64,000 nucleotides of DNA from Coniferiporia sulphurascens. Taxonomy: Eukaryota; Basidiomycota; Agaricomycetes; Hymenochaetales; Hymenochaetaceae. The stretch covers positions 1,116,001 to 1,180,000 of the forward strand of contig NBBA01000012.1 of assembly GCA_002794785.1 (NCBI GenBank). Direction: 5' to 3'. Below the pieces are notes generated by a model that saw only the letters and a list, made by a program, of their open reading frames with translations, made no database searches and was not told the DNA's origin. The translations under genes and the position numbers were made by a program. Numbering within the stretch: position 1 is the first letter of the stretch; each line of letters begins with the position of its first letter. Shown here piece by piece: positions 22,984 through 35,404 of the stretch.

Positions 22984-25900
22984 CTATTTTCTCGAGAGCC
23001 CCTGTAATTGAACGTATTCATAGTACCCTCCCTTGAGCGCCAACAACTGGTCGTGCGTCCCAGACTCGCTGACACGCCCCTCCTTGATGAAGTAGATGCA
23101 ATCCGCATTTTGGATGGTAGACAGACGATGCGCGATAGCGATCGTCGTTCGGCCCTTGGCTGCCTGGTCAAGCGCCTCTTGCACGACCTTCTCCGAGTTC
23201 GAGTCAAGCGCAGACGTCGCTTCGTCGAGCAGCAGCACCTTGGGATTACGCAGCAACGCACGCGCAATGGCGATACGCTGCTTCTGTCCACCCGACAACT
23301 GTGATCCTTTACCACCGACGTTAGTGTCGAATCCCTGCGGCAACGACTTGATGAACTCTAAAATGTTCGCGTCGCGGCAGGCGTTCTCTATATCCTCCTG
23401 AGTGACTTCTTCGTGCGGCTTCGTGGCTCCGAGCAGAATGTTGAAACGGATGGTACCAGCGTACAGGGTAGGCTCCTGCGAGACAAGGGCGATGTGCTTC
23501 CGGTATTCCTGGATGTTGAGCTTCGAGATATCCTGTCCATCGAGGTAGACGGTACCGGCCAATGGGTCGTAGAACCTCTCGATAAGCTGAATAGTCGTAC
23601 TCTTCCCGCATCCGGACGCGCCAACCAAAGCAATGTATGTGCCCGGTTGCACCTCGAGACTAAGGTCACGCAACACGCGAACACCAGGACGCGTCGGGTA
23701 GCGGAAGTGAACATTCTCAAAGCGAATGTGGCCCTGCGACTCCTTAAGTATGGCTCCTTCCGTCGACTCAGCATCGATCTCAGGCATCGAGTCTATCATG
23801 CGAATGATGTCCGACCCGGCGCCCTTGGCAGACGAGATATCCGGCACGAAAGAGAAGACGTTACCAGCCTGGATAGCGCCGAACGTGACACTGAACAAGC
23901 ACACGAAGAACGCCGTCGTGCCGTACTGGAACTTGCTGACACCAACCGAGCCGTACCAGAACACCAGCGCGATGACGAAAAACATCATGGACTGCGAGAT
24001 CGCGTAAATGAGGTTCGACCATAACGCCGAGCGGTTCGAGCGGCGCATCGGCTCCTCGAGCGACTCGCTGTAAATATCCAAGCAGTCCTTCTCGCGCGTG
24101 AGCGAAGCAACGGTACGGATCGCTCCTGCGGCTTCACAGGCGAGCTGCGCAGACTCTTCGTGCGCCTTCTTGTTGTCCTGATCTTTCAAAACGACAACAC
24201 GAAGACGGATGTACCCAGCAGAGACGAGGAGAGGCATGCAAGCAATACCAACAAGAGCAAGCTTCCACTGGAAGGCAAGACCGATAATGGCACCAGTGAT
24301 AATCGTCGCAACACTCTGGACAATCGCTCCGAGAGTAACACCGGCAAGACCGTTCACTTTCTGAGGGTTGTCACTTAAACTAGCAGTCAGGGCACCGGTG
24401 CTGTTCTTGTCTTCATCGAAGAACTCGATGTCTTGCCTGAGGATAGCCTTGAAGCTCAGTGACCTCAGCCTGTGCGTTAAGTTGGCTGCAGCTCCCGCGA
24501 ACTCGTAGTTCTGCATTCCAACGGTGACCATAGAGATGAGTGCGATAATGAAGAACCTAAGGAGGGTCGGTTAGAACGATGCACATATAATGTATGTCAT
24601 TTATGTACTCACCAGAGGGCGTTGCGGTCACCACTGTGGCGAAGCTTGTGCTTGTCCGAGTTCTCATACGAGGTGACGGTGATAGCATAAACAACACCGA
24701 ACGCAGGGTAGACCATACCAGTCATAGAAGCGAAGACCGCACCAACAAGATACCTCTTCCAGACCTCACCCTGAATCGAACCAAAGCGCTTAAAGAGATA
24801 ATAAAGCGAGAAATCCTGCTGCTTGACAGCCTTCTTCGCGATCTTCTGCTCGACCATCTCACTCGCAAGCGAGCGGCCAGTATTCCTGCGTCCAAGGGGA
24901 CCTCATCTTGCGCCTCCTGTTTATAATCGTGGTGGCCTTCCTTCTCCGCAACCAACGCGCTGTCACTGCCCTCTGCCGTATCCTGGCCGTCCTCCAACTC
25001 CTCGCTCTCCTTTGCCTCGCGGAGCTTCTGAGCCTGCACCAGCCGTGCGTAATGTCCCTCACGCGAAAGGAGCTCATTATGGGTTCCCTGCTCGAGTACA
25101 AGGCCTTCGCCCATCACGAAAATACGGTCCGCATCCTTGATCGTCGACAGCCTGTGCGCAATCGTAATTGTCGTGCGCCCCGCCGCGGCCTTGTCCAACG
25201 CATCCTGCACTATACCCTCTGATTGAGTGTCAAGCGCGGATGTCGCCTCGTCGAGTAGCAGGATCCGCGGGTCCGAGACGATAGCGCGCGCAATAGCCAC
25301 ACGCTGCTTCTGACCACCACTCAGCAGGAATCCGCGTTCACCGACGAGAGTGTCATATCCGAGAGGAAGGTTCGTAATAAATCCATCGGCATTCGCCTTG
25401 ACACACGCCTCCTTAATAAGTGCGAATTTCTCCTCCTCAGAAGCGTGCTCCCATTTAGTGCCAATAAGTCCATGCGCAACGTTGCCCTTGATTGTGGTCG
25501 CGAACAGCACCGGCTCCTGCGAGACAAGCCCGATCTGCGAGCGCAGCCATTTAACATTGAGTTTACGAAGATCAACGCCGTCGAGTTTAACAGAACCAGA
25601 GAGCGGGTCGTAGAAGCGCTCAACAAGGGAAACAATAGTCGACTTTCCGGACCCGGACGCGCCAACGAGCGCCGCCGTTTTACCGGCAGGGAATGAGATA
25701 GAAAGATCCTTCACGATGCGTACGTCCGGACGCGACGGGTAGTTGAAATCGACATGTTCAAGGACAATCCTACCAACCACGTCCTCGGGCTTGAGGCCTC
25801 CAGTGTCCTCAGAGTCTATGGACGGGACACGATCGATCGTAGCCCACAGCTTAGCGGCGGCACCGCGGCCATGCGAAATAGCTAGATATGAAATAAGTAG

Positions 25901-27417
25901 GCTTATCAAACGAGACAATTAGGGATTTGCATACCTTGCATCTCCGGGGCGAGTAAAGCTAGCGAGAAGGAGCCGATAAGAATAGCAATGAAGACGTTGA
26001 CGACGATTCCGACCGTCGCGTGGCCTTCAATGATGAGCGTTGTCCCGAAGTAGAACGCCAGAGCGTACGCTGAATAGATAATAAAAAAGAATACGGAAAG
26101 ACCGACACCATGAACGAGAGCCGCCTTAAGGTCGACGACGTGGGACTGCTCTATTTGTGTGTCGTACAACTCTGACAGAATTTTCTGCGTGCCGAACGCG
26201 TGCGCAGTACGGACTGTGGAGATGACTTCCTCCGCAATCGAGCCGCCCTCAGCGACGTGCTTGAGAGAGAGCTGCATGTACTTTGAGACAATCTTGTTCA
26301 TGAGACCGCCAGTAATCGCAATGCAAGGCAAGATTGATGATAAGGCAAGGGCAAGACGCCATGAACGGACGTAGGCGACGACGAAACCCGTCACGAAAGC
26401 CGAAACAAACTGAACAGAGAGTGCAACCTTCTCCGACATGCCCTGTTGGATCAGATCTAAAGAAATATCAATACATGGCATCCGGGAGACAGGGGTGCGA
26501 ACCACTTACGGGTGTCGGTCTGAATTCGCGAAGCGACTTCTCCTGCGCCCACATTGTCGAAGTATGCAATGTCCTGACGCAAAACCGCCTACGAATTCCC
26601 GCATCAGCAGCCAATCCCATAGAAAAAAGGAAGAAAAAATGACATACTCTTAAGTACTTCTCGCGGATACGCTTAGAGTTGACCTCGCCAGTGTAGACCC
26701 ATGTATACATGTACGTGAACACACAGACGAGCATGCCGAGGCCGATGTACACCAAGTACGATGCATCGAGAGCAGCGACGTGCCGGAAACTCGCTGCCGA
26801 CTGCAGAACCTGTTCCTCTGTCGCAGAGCCATTGGCCAAGTTTTGGACGGCCGCACCGAAGTTGACGAAGCTCTGTGTGAGGTTACCGAAGATGATACTC
26901 ATCAAAGGCTAAAAGATGGGAGACAGGTCAGATAAAGGAATCTCATCGATTTGGCACATGTGTGTACATACCTGAGCAGCTCCAGCCGCTATGGCGCCGA
27001 CGAGACCCAAGAGGTTCAGAAAGATTTCGAACTTTGTTGCAAACCTGAGTAACAACCGGTCAGAGAATCCTGAACGTGATCGTACATAGCTGAGGCTGGA
27101 CCCCGCGAGGATACCTCACGGACACAGCCCGACCGTCATCGTCACTGATAAAAGGCAAATCCTCACCTAAACAGCTCAAAGAACCCGACCTCCTTGACGG
27201 TCTCGACAGGAATAGCATTGCCACCATCAGCCGGAATGTCGGTCTTCTCTCCGAGTGTCGTATCGGCCTTCTTCCTCCAAAAAAAGCCACGGCTAGCTGC
27301 CGGTTTGGGCGGGGTCGCTGCAGCTGAGGCAGGGGGCGCAGGCTGCGGGTCGGCGACGGCGAGCTTCTCGCTGACCTTCTCTGTAGAAGCCGCGGTGTCG
27401 GGTCTCGACAGCGACAT
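22984..27417 (-). CDS. ABCB-type full ABC transporter (MDR/P-glycoprotein-like, Ste6/Mdr1 family)
   Basis: ATP-driven exporter in a membrane, arranged TMD-NBD-TMD-NBD. The start MSLSRPDTAAST at 27417 leads a polar N-terminus. NBD1 (about 25,200-25,800) has Walker A GASGSGKST, signature LSGGQKQRVAIARA and Walker B ILLLDEATSALD. NBD2 (about 23,050-23,750) has GASGCGKST, LSGGQKQRIAIARA and VLLLDEATSALD. Both sites look catalytically complete. The linker after NBD1 is acidic and ends EAQDEVPL, where the frame breaks at 24896-24899; one extra base in the G run (C on the sense strand) would restore GRRNTGRSLASEMVEQK and the second half. At least eight introns. Substrate unknown: drug or lipid export is most common; a-factor-like pheromone export is possible for this family. 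Confidence 0.93.
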
Positions 27418-27551
27418 TTCCAGTCGTCGTCGGGATGTATGAATTTAAGAAGTAAAGGAGCGGTGGAGGGTAGGGGGGGAGGGAGGGGACGACGGCTCTA
27501 GGTGGAAACGCACCAGGGGGTGGTTTGTCGGGACGGAGCGCCCTGTGAATA

Positions 27552-27559
27552 TTTATATA
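27552..27559 (-). promoter_or_regulatory. TATA-like box of the ABC transporter gene
   Basis: TATATAAA on the minus strand, 135 bp upstream of the start codon at 27417. Position and motif support a core promoter; not tested. Confidence 0.5.
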
Positions 27560-28428
27560 GGCAAGCATACATCCACGGCGCCGGAAGACATGAGTCGTGT
27601 CATGACGATTACGTGACCTGACAAAGGTTACGCGTCGTCGCGGCCAAAAAGTCTGCGCTCCTGTCGCATAACCTTCTTCTGCTTTCGGCCTCTCGTCTGT
27701 CCTTTCCTTTATTTATTCCGGCGCCGTTCGTTCTTCAGAGTTCTTTGCGATAGTTGTATTCAATTGTCGTGATTTGTCAGCATTGTACGAAGAAATCGGA
27801 CGGACAATCGTACGATCAACGTGCCGGGGTGTGCCGTGGGTCCACGTCGGTGTCGCGCCAATGGCGCAGGGCTTTGACTCGATTCGTCTCCACCCTGCAT
27901 GGGAAAGTCCGCCTCGGCATCTTAAGTAATCGGTTCCTGAGAATCCACAGCGTACTTAACCGATGCAGATGTTTAGATTTTAAGCTCGTTAAAAACCCAT
28001 GAACACTCTGGTCCCTCGTCCTTCGACACAGCAAATAAGCGGCCCCCAGCATGCGGTCTGTGGTCCGCAAGGCGGCCGGCAGGACTAGCACTGTCTGGTC
28101 CGAACGTCTATTACAGTCGACGTGCGCTCAGGGGCCTGGGTACCGGCCAATCCCCACGCACATGTGGTGCAAGCCCGCGCAGCAATGTACTTACCGCAGC
28201 TTGCGCAAACAGCCTGCGTACATAGTCCGTATATACACCAATTCGAAATTCAAAACCAAGTTTAACACACATCTGCGTTCCGCAGTTTCCGGTCTGCTGC
28301 TGCGGTGGACGTTTACTACAGCTCCCCGCCGGGCTAGTGGTGGAAGGCCACGACGCGCCGCCTCGCGCCTGTCCTAAATGCGGCATTCGCCTTCTCTAAG
28401 GCACAAACTTAGATACTTACAAGTCGTC

Positions 28429-28488
28429 CCCGGGGGCCCTGCCGCCGCCGGCCGCGGATCTCGGGCCCCGTACCTCCGGGCCCCCGGG
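28429..28488. repeat. GC-rich inverted repeat (hairpin)
   Basis: CCCGGGGGCCC at 28429-28439 is the exact reverse complement of GGGCCCCCGGG at 28478-28488, with a 38-base GC-rich spacer. The pair could fold into a very stable hairpin. There is no following T run, so it is not a bacterial-type terminator. Confidence 0.8.
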
Positions 28489-29788
28489 TCACTAGTAGAC
28501 GAATGGGGTAACTTCGCCCTTTGGGTAGAGGGCGCTGCGGGCTTCTGCACAGGCAACTGCGATCACCTATGATGATAGTCGGCCTACAGGCGTACGTATG
28601 TTTTATCGAGTCCGGCCTTGGGCTTGGGACTGATGCGGTTTATCGTGCATTTGCATGCGCATCGTGATACCACCGAGTCAAGGCTCTGCCAAGAGCCAAT
28701 CATATCGTACGAGAACCCGGATACGTTCAACGTGCTAGTCCTTGTCTAGACACCGGTTCACCAGCGCCAACGTTAATCGAGTCAGAGTCAAACCGACGCG
28801 CGGGTCTCCCCGTCCCGGTCGAGTCAGATCTAGAGTACCAGTTAGACTCGACCTCCGCCACAAGTACCGACCCTGAGTCTCAACACTCTAACACCCGTTG
28901 CCATCGGCGCTCGCACCTCTTCACAAACGTTCGTTTGTCCCTAATCAAGCCGCCGCTGCGCCCGCACTGCATGGAGAAGCCATATATAGCTGCATACATG
29001 CGCCCACTCTCACATTTTCATCTACGTGTAGTAAAACTACACTCACTCGGTGCATCCGTAAAACGCAAGGACACGCATATAGCCAGAAGGGCTATGCCAG
29101 GCGGTATGCCGGGACAGGCACTAATTCAATAACAAGTCCCCCCCGACGCCACTTTCGCAAGTCGTACGCAACAACAGGGACCCTGTAAACGAGTTCGTAC
29201 CATATGTATCCATACTTCGTTTCGGGCGGCCCTGGTACATGTAGTAGAAAGTGTATATAAGCTTTGCCGGGGGGACGAGGCTGTCCTGGTCCTGGGCCAA
29301 TCGATCTGAGGCTGTTGCCACCAATTTATCAATATCGGCGCAAGTCCCACCCCGGGCCCTTCTGCCTTCTGCAGGCGTTAAAATATGTTAAATGTATTGG
29401 GGGGGAGAAAGGAAACTCCCGGGTGTGTGTATGTCCAGCCGGAGAACTCCAATCTCAATTCAGCAGGTACTGCCACGGCCTAATAGTCTAGTAGTGGGTT
29501 ACACCGCCGCGCAGCGCTGTGGCAGTGGCAGTACTAGTGGTACTGTTGGCACTAGTATGCACTGGGGTAGTAGTACGTACGACTTGTGGGCATAGTTGAT
29601 AGAATAGTACGAGTACCGAATACTACTGGAAAATCGGACGATTTCTTGTTTACAGGCTTTTTACTATAATTACTGTATATTGCACTGAGGAAGTGTCCCT
29701 CCCCCCTTCCCCACCAAGCACATACAGTTCAGACACGAATACACTACTAGTACCTGTGCGCGAACGAATGAAGATGCATAGCCGCTCC

Positions 29789-29812
29789 GAGCCCGAGTCC
29801 GAGTCCGAGTCG
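29789..29812. repeat. GAGTCC-type hexamer array
   Basis: Four hexamers, GAGCCC then GAGTCC twice and GAGTCG. This is the complementary-strand form of the GACTCG array at 21807. Confidence 0.85.
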
Positions 29813-30085
29813 ATGAACTCGGATCTGTCAAAATCCCCTGCGTATAAGCTTCGACAATTTGTCTGACTCGAGGCGCGAGGCGCTCTGGATCTGGATCTGG
29901 TCTCAGGCTGCTCTCGTCCCGCTCCCGCCGGTGTATCACTTCCGAGTTGTCTTTCCCCTTTGGGTAGTGCCACAGTGGGCAGTGCAGCTGAGAAGCTGCT
30001 AGATGTGAAATACGGACGGGGGGATTGAGGGGGTCGGTTGCACTGGAATGTACAGTCGAACTTCCTGTATGGTATATCTCTCCTA

Positions 30086-30219
30086 ATGCATAACCTCCTT
30101 TAATGCATGGGCTTGGGTTTCCACCAAGTCGGTAGATAGGAAATCCCTATAAAATAATGCATAAAATTCTAAATGCATAATGCATAGCCAAAATGGGGTA
30201 TTTACATAGGGATATGCAT
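30086..30219. repeat. Cluster of six ATGCAT palindromes
   Basis: ATGCAT occurs at 30086, 30103, 30157, 30173, 30180 and 30214 in an AT-rich stretch. Spacing is irregular, so it is not a simple tandem repeat. Confidence 0.85.
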
Positions 30220-30610
30220 TATCCGAGGTCAATTAGCCGTCGGCTAACTGCATTTGCTTACAGTTTTTCTTCTTAGAAACATGACAGAAAACACCCCCCC
30301 GGCACAGAAACCATTCAAATAAATTATTTTCGAAGTAATCTACTCAGTTTCATTCTAGGACCTGCCATTATTAGGGATATTATGCCCATTCCTGGTTATT
30401 TCATTGCATCCTACGGACTTATTCCCGATTACATAATAAAGTTTAGTTTCCCTGCTTGCACAACCCTCTGTATTGCATAGACTGACCCTTCCACCCACCG
30501 CTATACCGTATGGGAAGTTCGACTGTAGTAGTATCATCCGGATCACTGCAGTGCCACTTCAGCGGGGATGCACTGCCAGTGCCAGTGGATGTCTAGGTGC
30601 TTTTGCTAGA

Positions 30611-30631
30611 TGTAGACTGTAGACTGTAGAC
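30611..30631. repeat. (TGTAGAC)3 heptamer array
   Basis: Three perfect tandem units, followed by a near copy a few bases later (about 30,637-30,643). Confidence 0.9.
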
Positions 30632-31968
30632 TGCAGTGTAGACTTCCGACGAAACCGGGTTGCGGCGCTCGTTAATATGAAAAGACAGCGACACAGCCCA
30701 GAGCCAGAGTGGCGGCCTGAGAGTGCTTCACGAGCGAAGAGTACGGAATATAAACTCGGTTCGATTCGGAAATCGGAACTGCCAGTAGTACTACGCGCAT
30801 ACGACTTGACGGTAATTATTTTGTATAGAGAAGTCCGACTCATCGCGAACTTACCGATCCGAGCCCGGGGATATCATGTAGTATGTATAGGAGTCGGAGT
30901 CATCTGCATCCAGGTCCGACTCGGAGTAGCCGTACACAATGACGAGCCTGAGAGACTGGGACTCGGGAACACATACCGTGACACTCAGGCTGGTACCATA
31001 TCTTGATGGAAGCCCCAGGCCGTTCAATATGAATGATCATAGTAAATAGCCCCGCATATTCGTGACGCTTCCGAGGAGACCATCATGATGATCATGACTC
31101 CCCCCATCCCCTATCCCCCTCCGGCCCCGTCGACTCCATATTTTTCGCAATTGACTCGACTTCGATCCTCCGACTCCGAGTCGGACGGAAGCACTCTCGA
31201 ACCTCAGGCTTGATGTTCTTTCCCCGGGCCATCAATCAAATTACTACTACTATATTTCCCTTCTCCCTCGTGGACGAAGAGGTCGAGAACACTGCCATTT
31301 GACGGAGTTATCGGATGTATAGTGAGTATTCCAGAATCCAGACACCAGGGGAAGGGTGGGGGTGGGGGAGACTTCAAGTTGTAGTACTGGCACTGGTTCA
31401 GTGGTTCTACTAGAGGTCCAGCTAAGCCACCGCCGTAATCTGAGTTTGAATCTACCAATAACCGCAACTCGGGCTAACAGTAGCGCAGTAAGTAGTACTC
31501 GCTTAAGGACAAATTAAGGCCAATTCATGTGCGGACATGTTGGCAATACCTCGTCAGAAAAGATCCCAGCGCAGGCCCCAGTGGTTCCGCGGGAAAAAAA
31601 ACGGTAAGGGAGGCCGAGTACGAGCACGAGCCTGTAGTTATATGCAAGGAGTAAGGTGCATAGGAGCGAGCGAATTACTGTATATCCAACCTGTACGAGG
31701 GGGCGAGGGCCACGAGCGAGAGGAATCCTTTGTGTGTAGCGGTGTGAGACGAGAACGACGACGAGATTGAAAACTGAAGGGATTTTAAAAGCAACCAAAG
31801 CAATCCAAGGAGGGGTTATAGGGTTATATATGTTGATGAGGGTAAATTGGAGCAGGTGGAAACATATGCAATAAAGTTTTGTGGGTAGCTGGAGGTAGAT
31901 CAGATGTGGTTTTCCTTGGTATAAGACTATATAATATGGATGACGGGAGACGGGTAAGGGAAGGGAGA

Positions 31969-34077
<2,109 letters not shown>

Positions 34078-34318
34078 GGTGGTAGGATGTGAGGGGAGAA
34101 GGGCGGTCTTTGCGAGGCCTGCTCGATAGTCGTTGATAAGTTGATGGTAAGATTTGAGGAAAAGGAGCTAGCTGTGCGGGCGAAGCAGTCAAGGTTTTTG
34201 ACGTGTAGTAAGCAAGCGCCTGAGGCCAAAGCCAGAACTGGGATGATCCGCACCCTTGGTATCTATTTGAACAAGTACTACGACTGCCTCTTTGTTTTTC
34301 CACTCCTACTTTGTTACT
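34078..34318. promoter_or_regulatory. Divergent region between the Sch9-like gene and the gene at 34319
   Basis: 241 bp separate the two start codons. Shared promoter function is inferred from spacing. No distinctive element was recognised. Confidence 0.4.
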
Positions 34319-35337
34319 ATGTCCTCACATTCTGGTGTACCAAGTCTACAGGAACTTTTTCTCAGAGTGGGCGAGCTTCTTGAAAAATCGAGCTCGCGAC
34401 TACACCCGAAGCGACCTTCATTGGTCGCAGAATTCAGAATGAGCTTATGCCTCGTGGCCCTCGGTGTCCGGTATGCATAGTTACTGCGAATAGCGCTTGT
34501 GTTTGCCATGACTCTGCTGCGTCTCCTCAGTGCTGGATACCTTGTCGATTCTTTCTCTCCTGCCGATGGGGAAAGCAGCTTTAAGCGTTTACTATTGGAC
34601 TTACGTCAGGTGCAGTGTGGTGGCACCCAAGCGTTGCGCAGAATTTAAACTGCATGAAAGGAATTACCCTTGTTTCAAGACGTTGTCCTTGTTTTTACGA
34701 AAGAATATGAGCAATACTTTATCCTCAACATGCCCCTTCTGCGTGCACGAGTGAAGGCTCTCGATCTCCCAGGGGCTATCCCTCAAACACTTGTTGGGGA
34801 CCCGGAACTATTATGTATCCCTAGTTTCGTACAACTGGGCACGCAGGCACGCCTGGTAGGACTGCTCAATTGCGCGACCACATCAATATCACTGACCATA
34901 GTGAAAAGATCTCTCCTACCCCTGGCCTCATCTCATTGGTGGAGGATATTTCAGAAGGTAGAGACGACATATTGGCGCTCCCTAATGACTTGACAACGTC
35001 AGCGCTCATCCCCCTTGCCGGGTTTCTACTCGAGTACGCGGTTGCATACGTCCCCGCCTCGCCTGATCAGACGATATTTCTCAGTGGTGTGCCCCTTGAC
35101 GTCTATGAATGCACATTACTTACGAAACAGCCGTGTGCCAAAGGCGTCCCAACGCGACACACTCTGCTGAAGTTCTCCTGTCCTGCACATGTTGGTAGCT
35201 CTTGCGCTTCGCTCGGACCAGATGCAATCGTTGCTCGGCTTGACAAGCTCTTTCGCATTCGTTTAGACAAGGCAGGTTGCGATTGGCCAATTAGGACCAC
35301 TCATTCGGTCGTCACGCAAGACAGAGTCGCTCTGTAA
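34319..35337 (+). CDS. Unassigned conserved-looking protein, possibly UPF0739/C1orf74-like
   Basis: The start MSSHSGVPSLQELFLRVGEL at 34319 is followed by GYLVDSFSPADGESSFKRLL, then DVVLVFTKEYEQYFI, then NITDHSEKISPTPGLISLVE and a final block with ALIPLAGFLLEYAVAYVP and FLSGVPLDVYECTL. Two introns with GT..AG ends (near 34,470 and 34,610) keep the frame. Another frame change near 34,863-34,872 has no suitable intron and would be repaired by one extra T. The overall pattern (Leu-rich N-terminus, a hydrophobic core ending in a Tyr/Pro-rich strand) reminds me of the UPF0739 family, but this is a weak memory-based match. No catalytic motif is visible. Confidence 0.65.
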
Positions 35338-35404
35338 TACTTTCTCGTACGAGTCTTGCGGACTTTTTACAGATAAATCAAAATATAAAACGCCCAGTAC
35401 ATTC

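Larger units (their letters stand above)
27600..31968. other. Gene-poor, repeat-rich island
   Basis: About 4.4 kb without any exon I can support. Open frames are short, overlap on both strands and carry no family motif. The stretch holds short repeats of several kinds: a GC-rich hairpin, GAGTCC hexamers, a cluster of ATGCAT sites, a TGTAGAC array, and many scattered GACTC/GAGTC-containing words between 28,770 and 31,190. It may be a decayed transposon or heterochromatic spacer, but I see no terminal repeats or transposase remnants that prove this. Confidence 0.55.

Noticed and set aside
28378..28572. Short open frame over the GC-rich hairpin
   Set aside because: Open only because GC-rich DNA has few stop codons; no start context or conserved motif.
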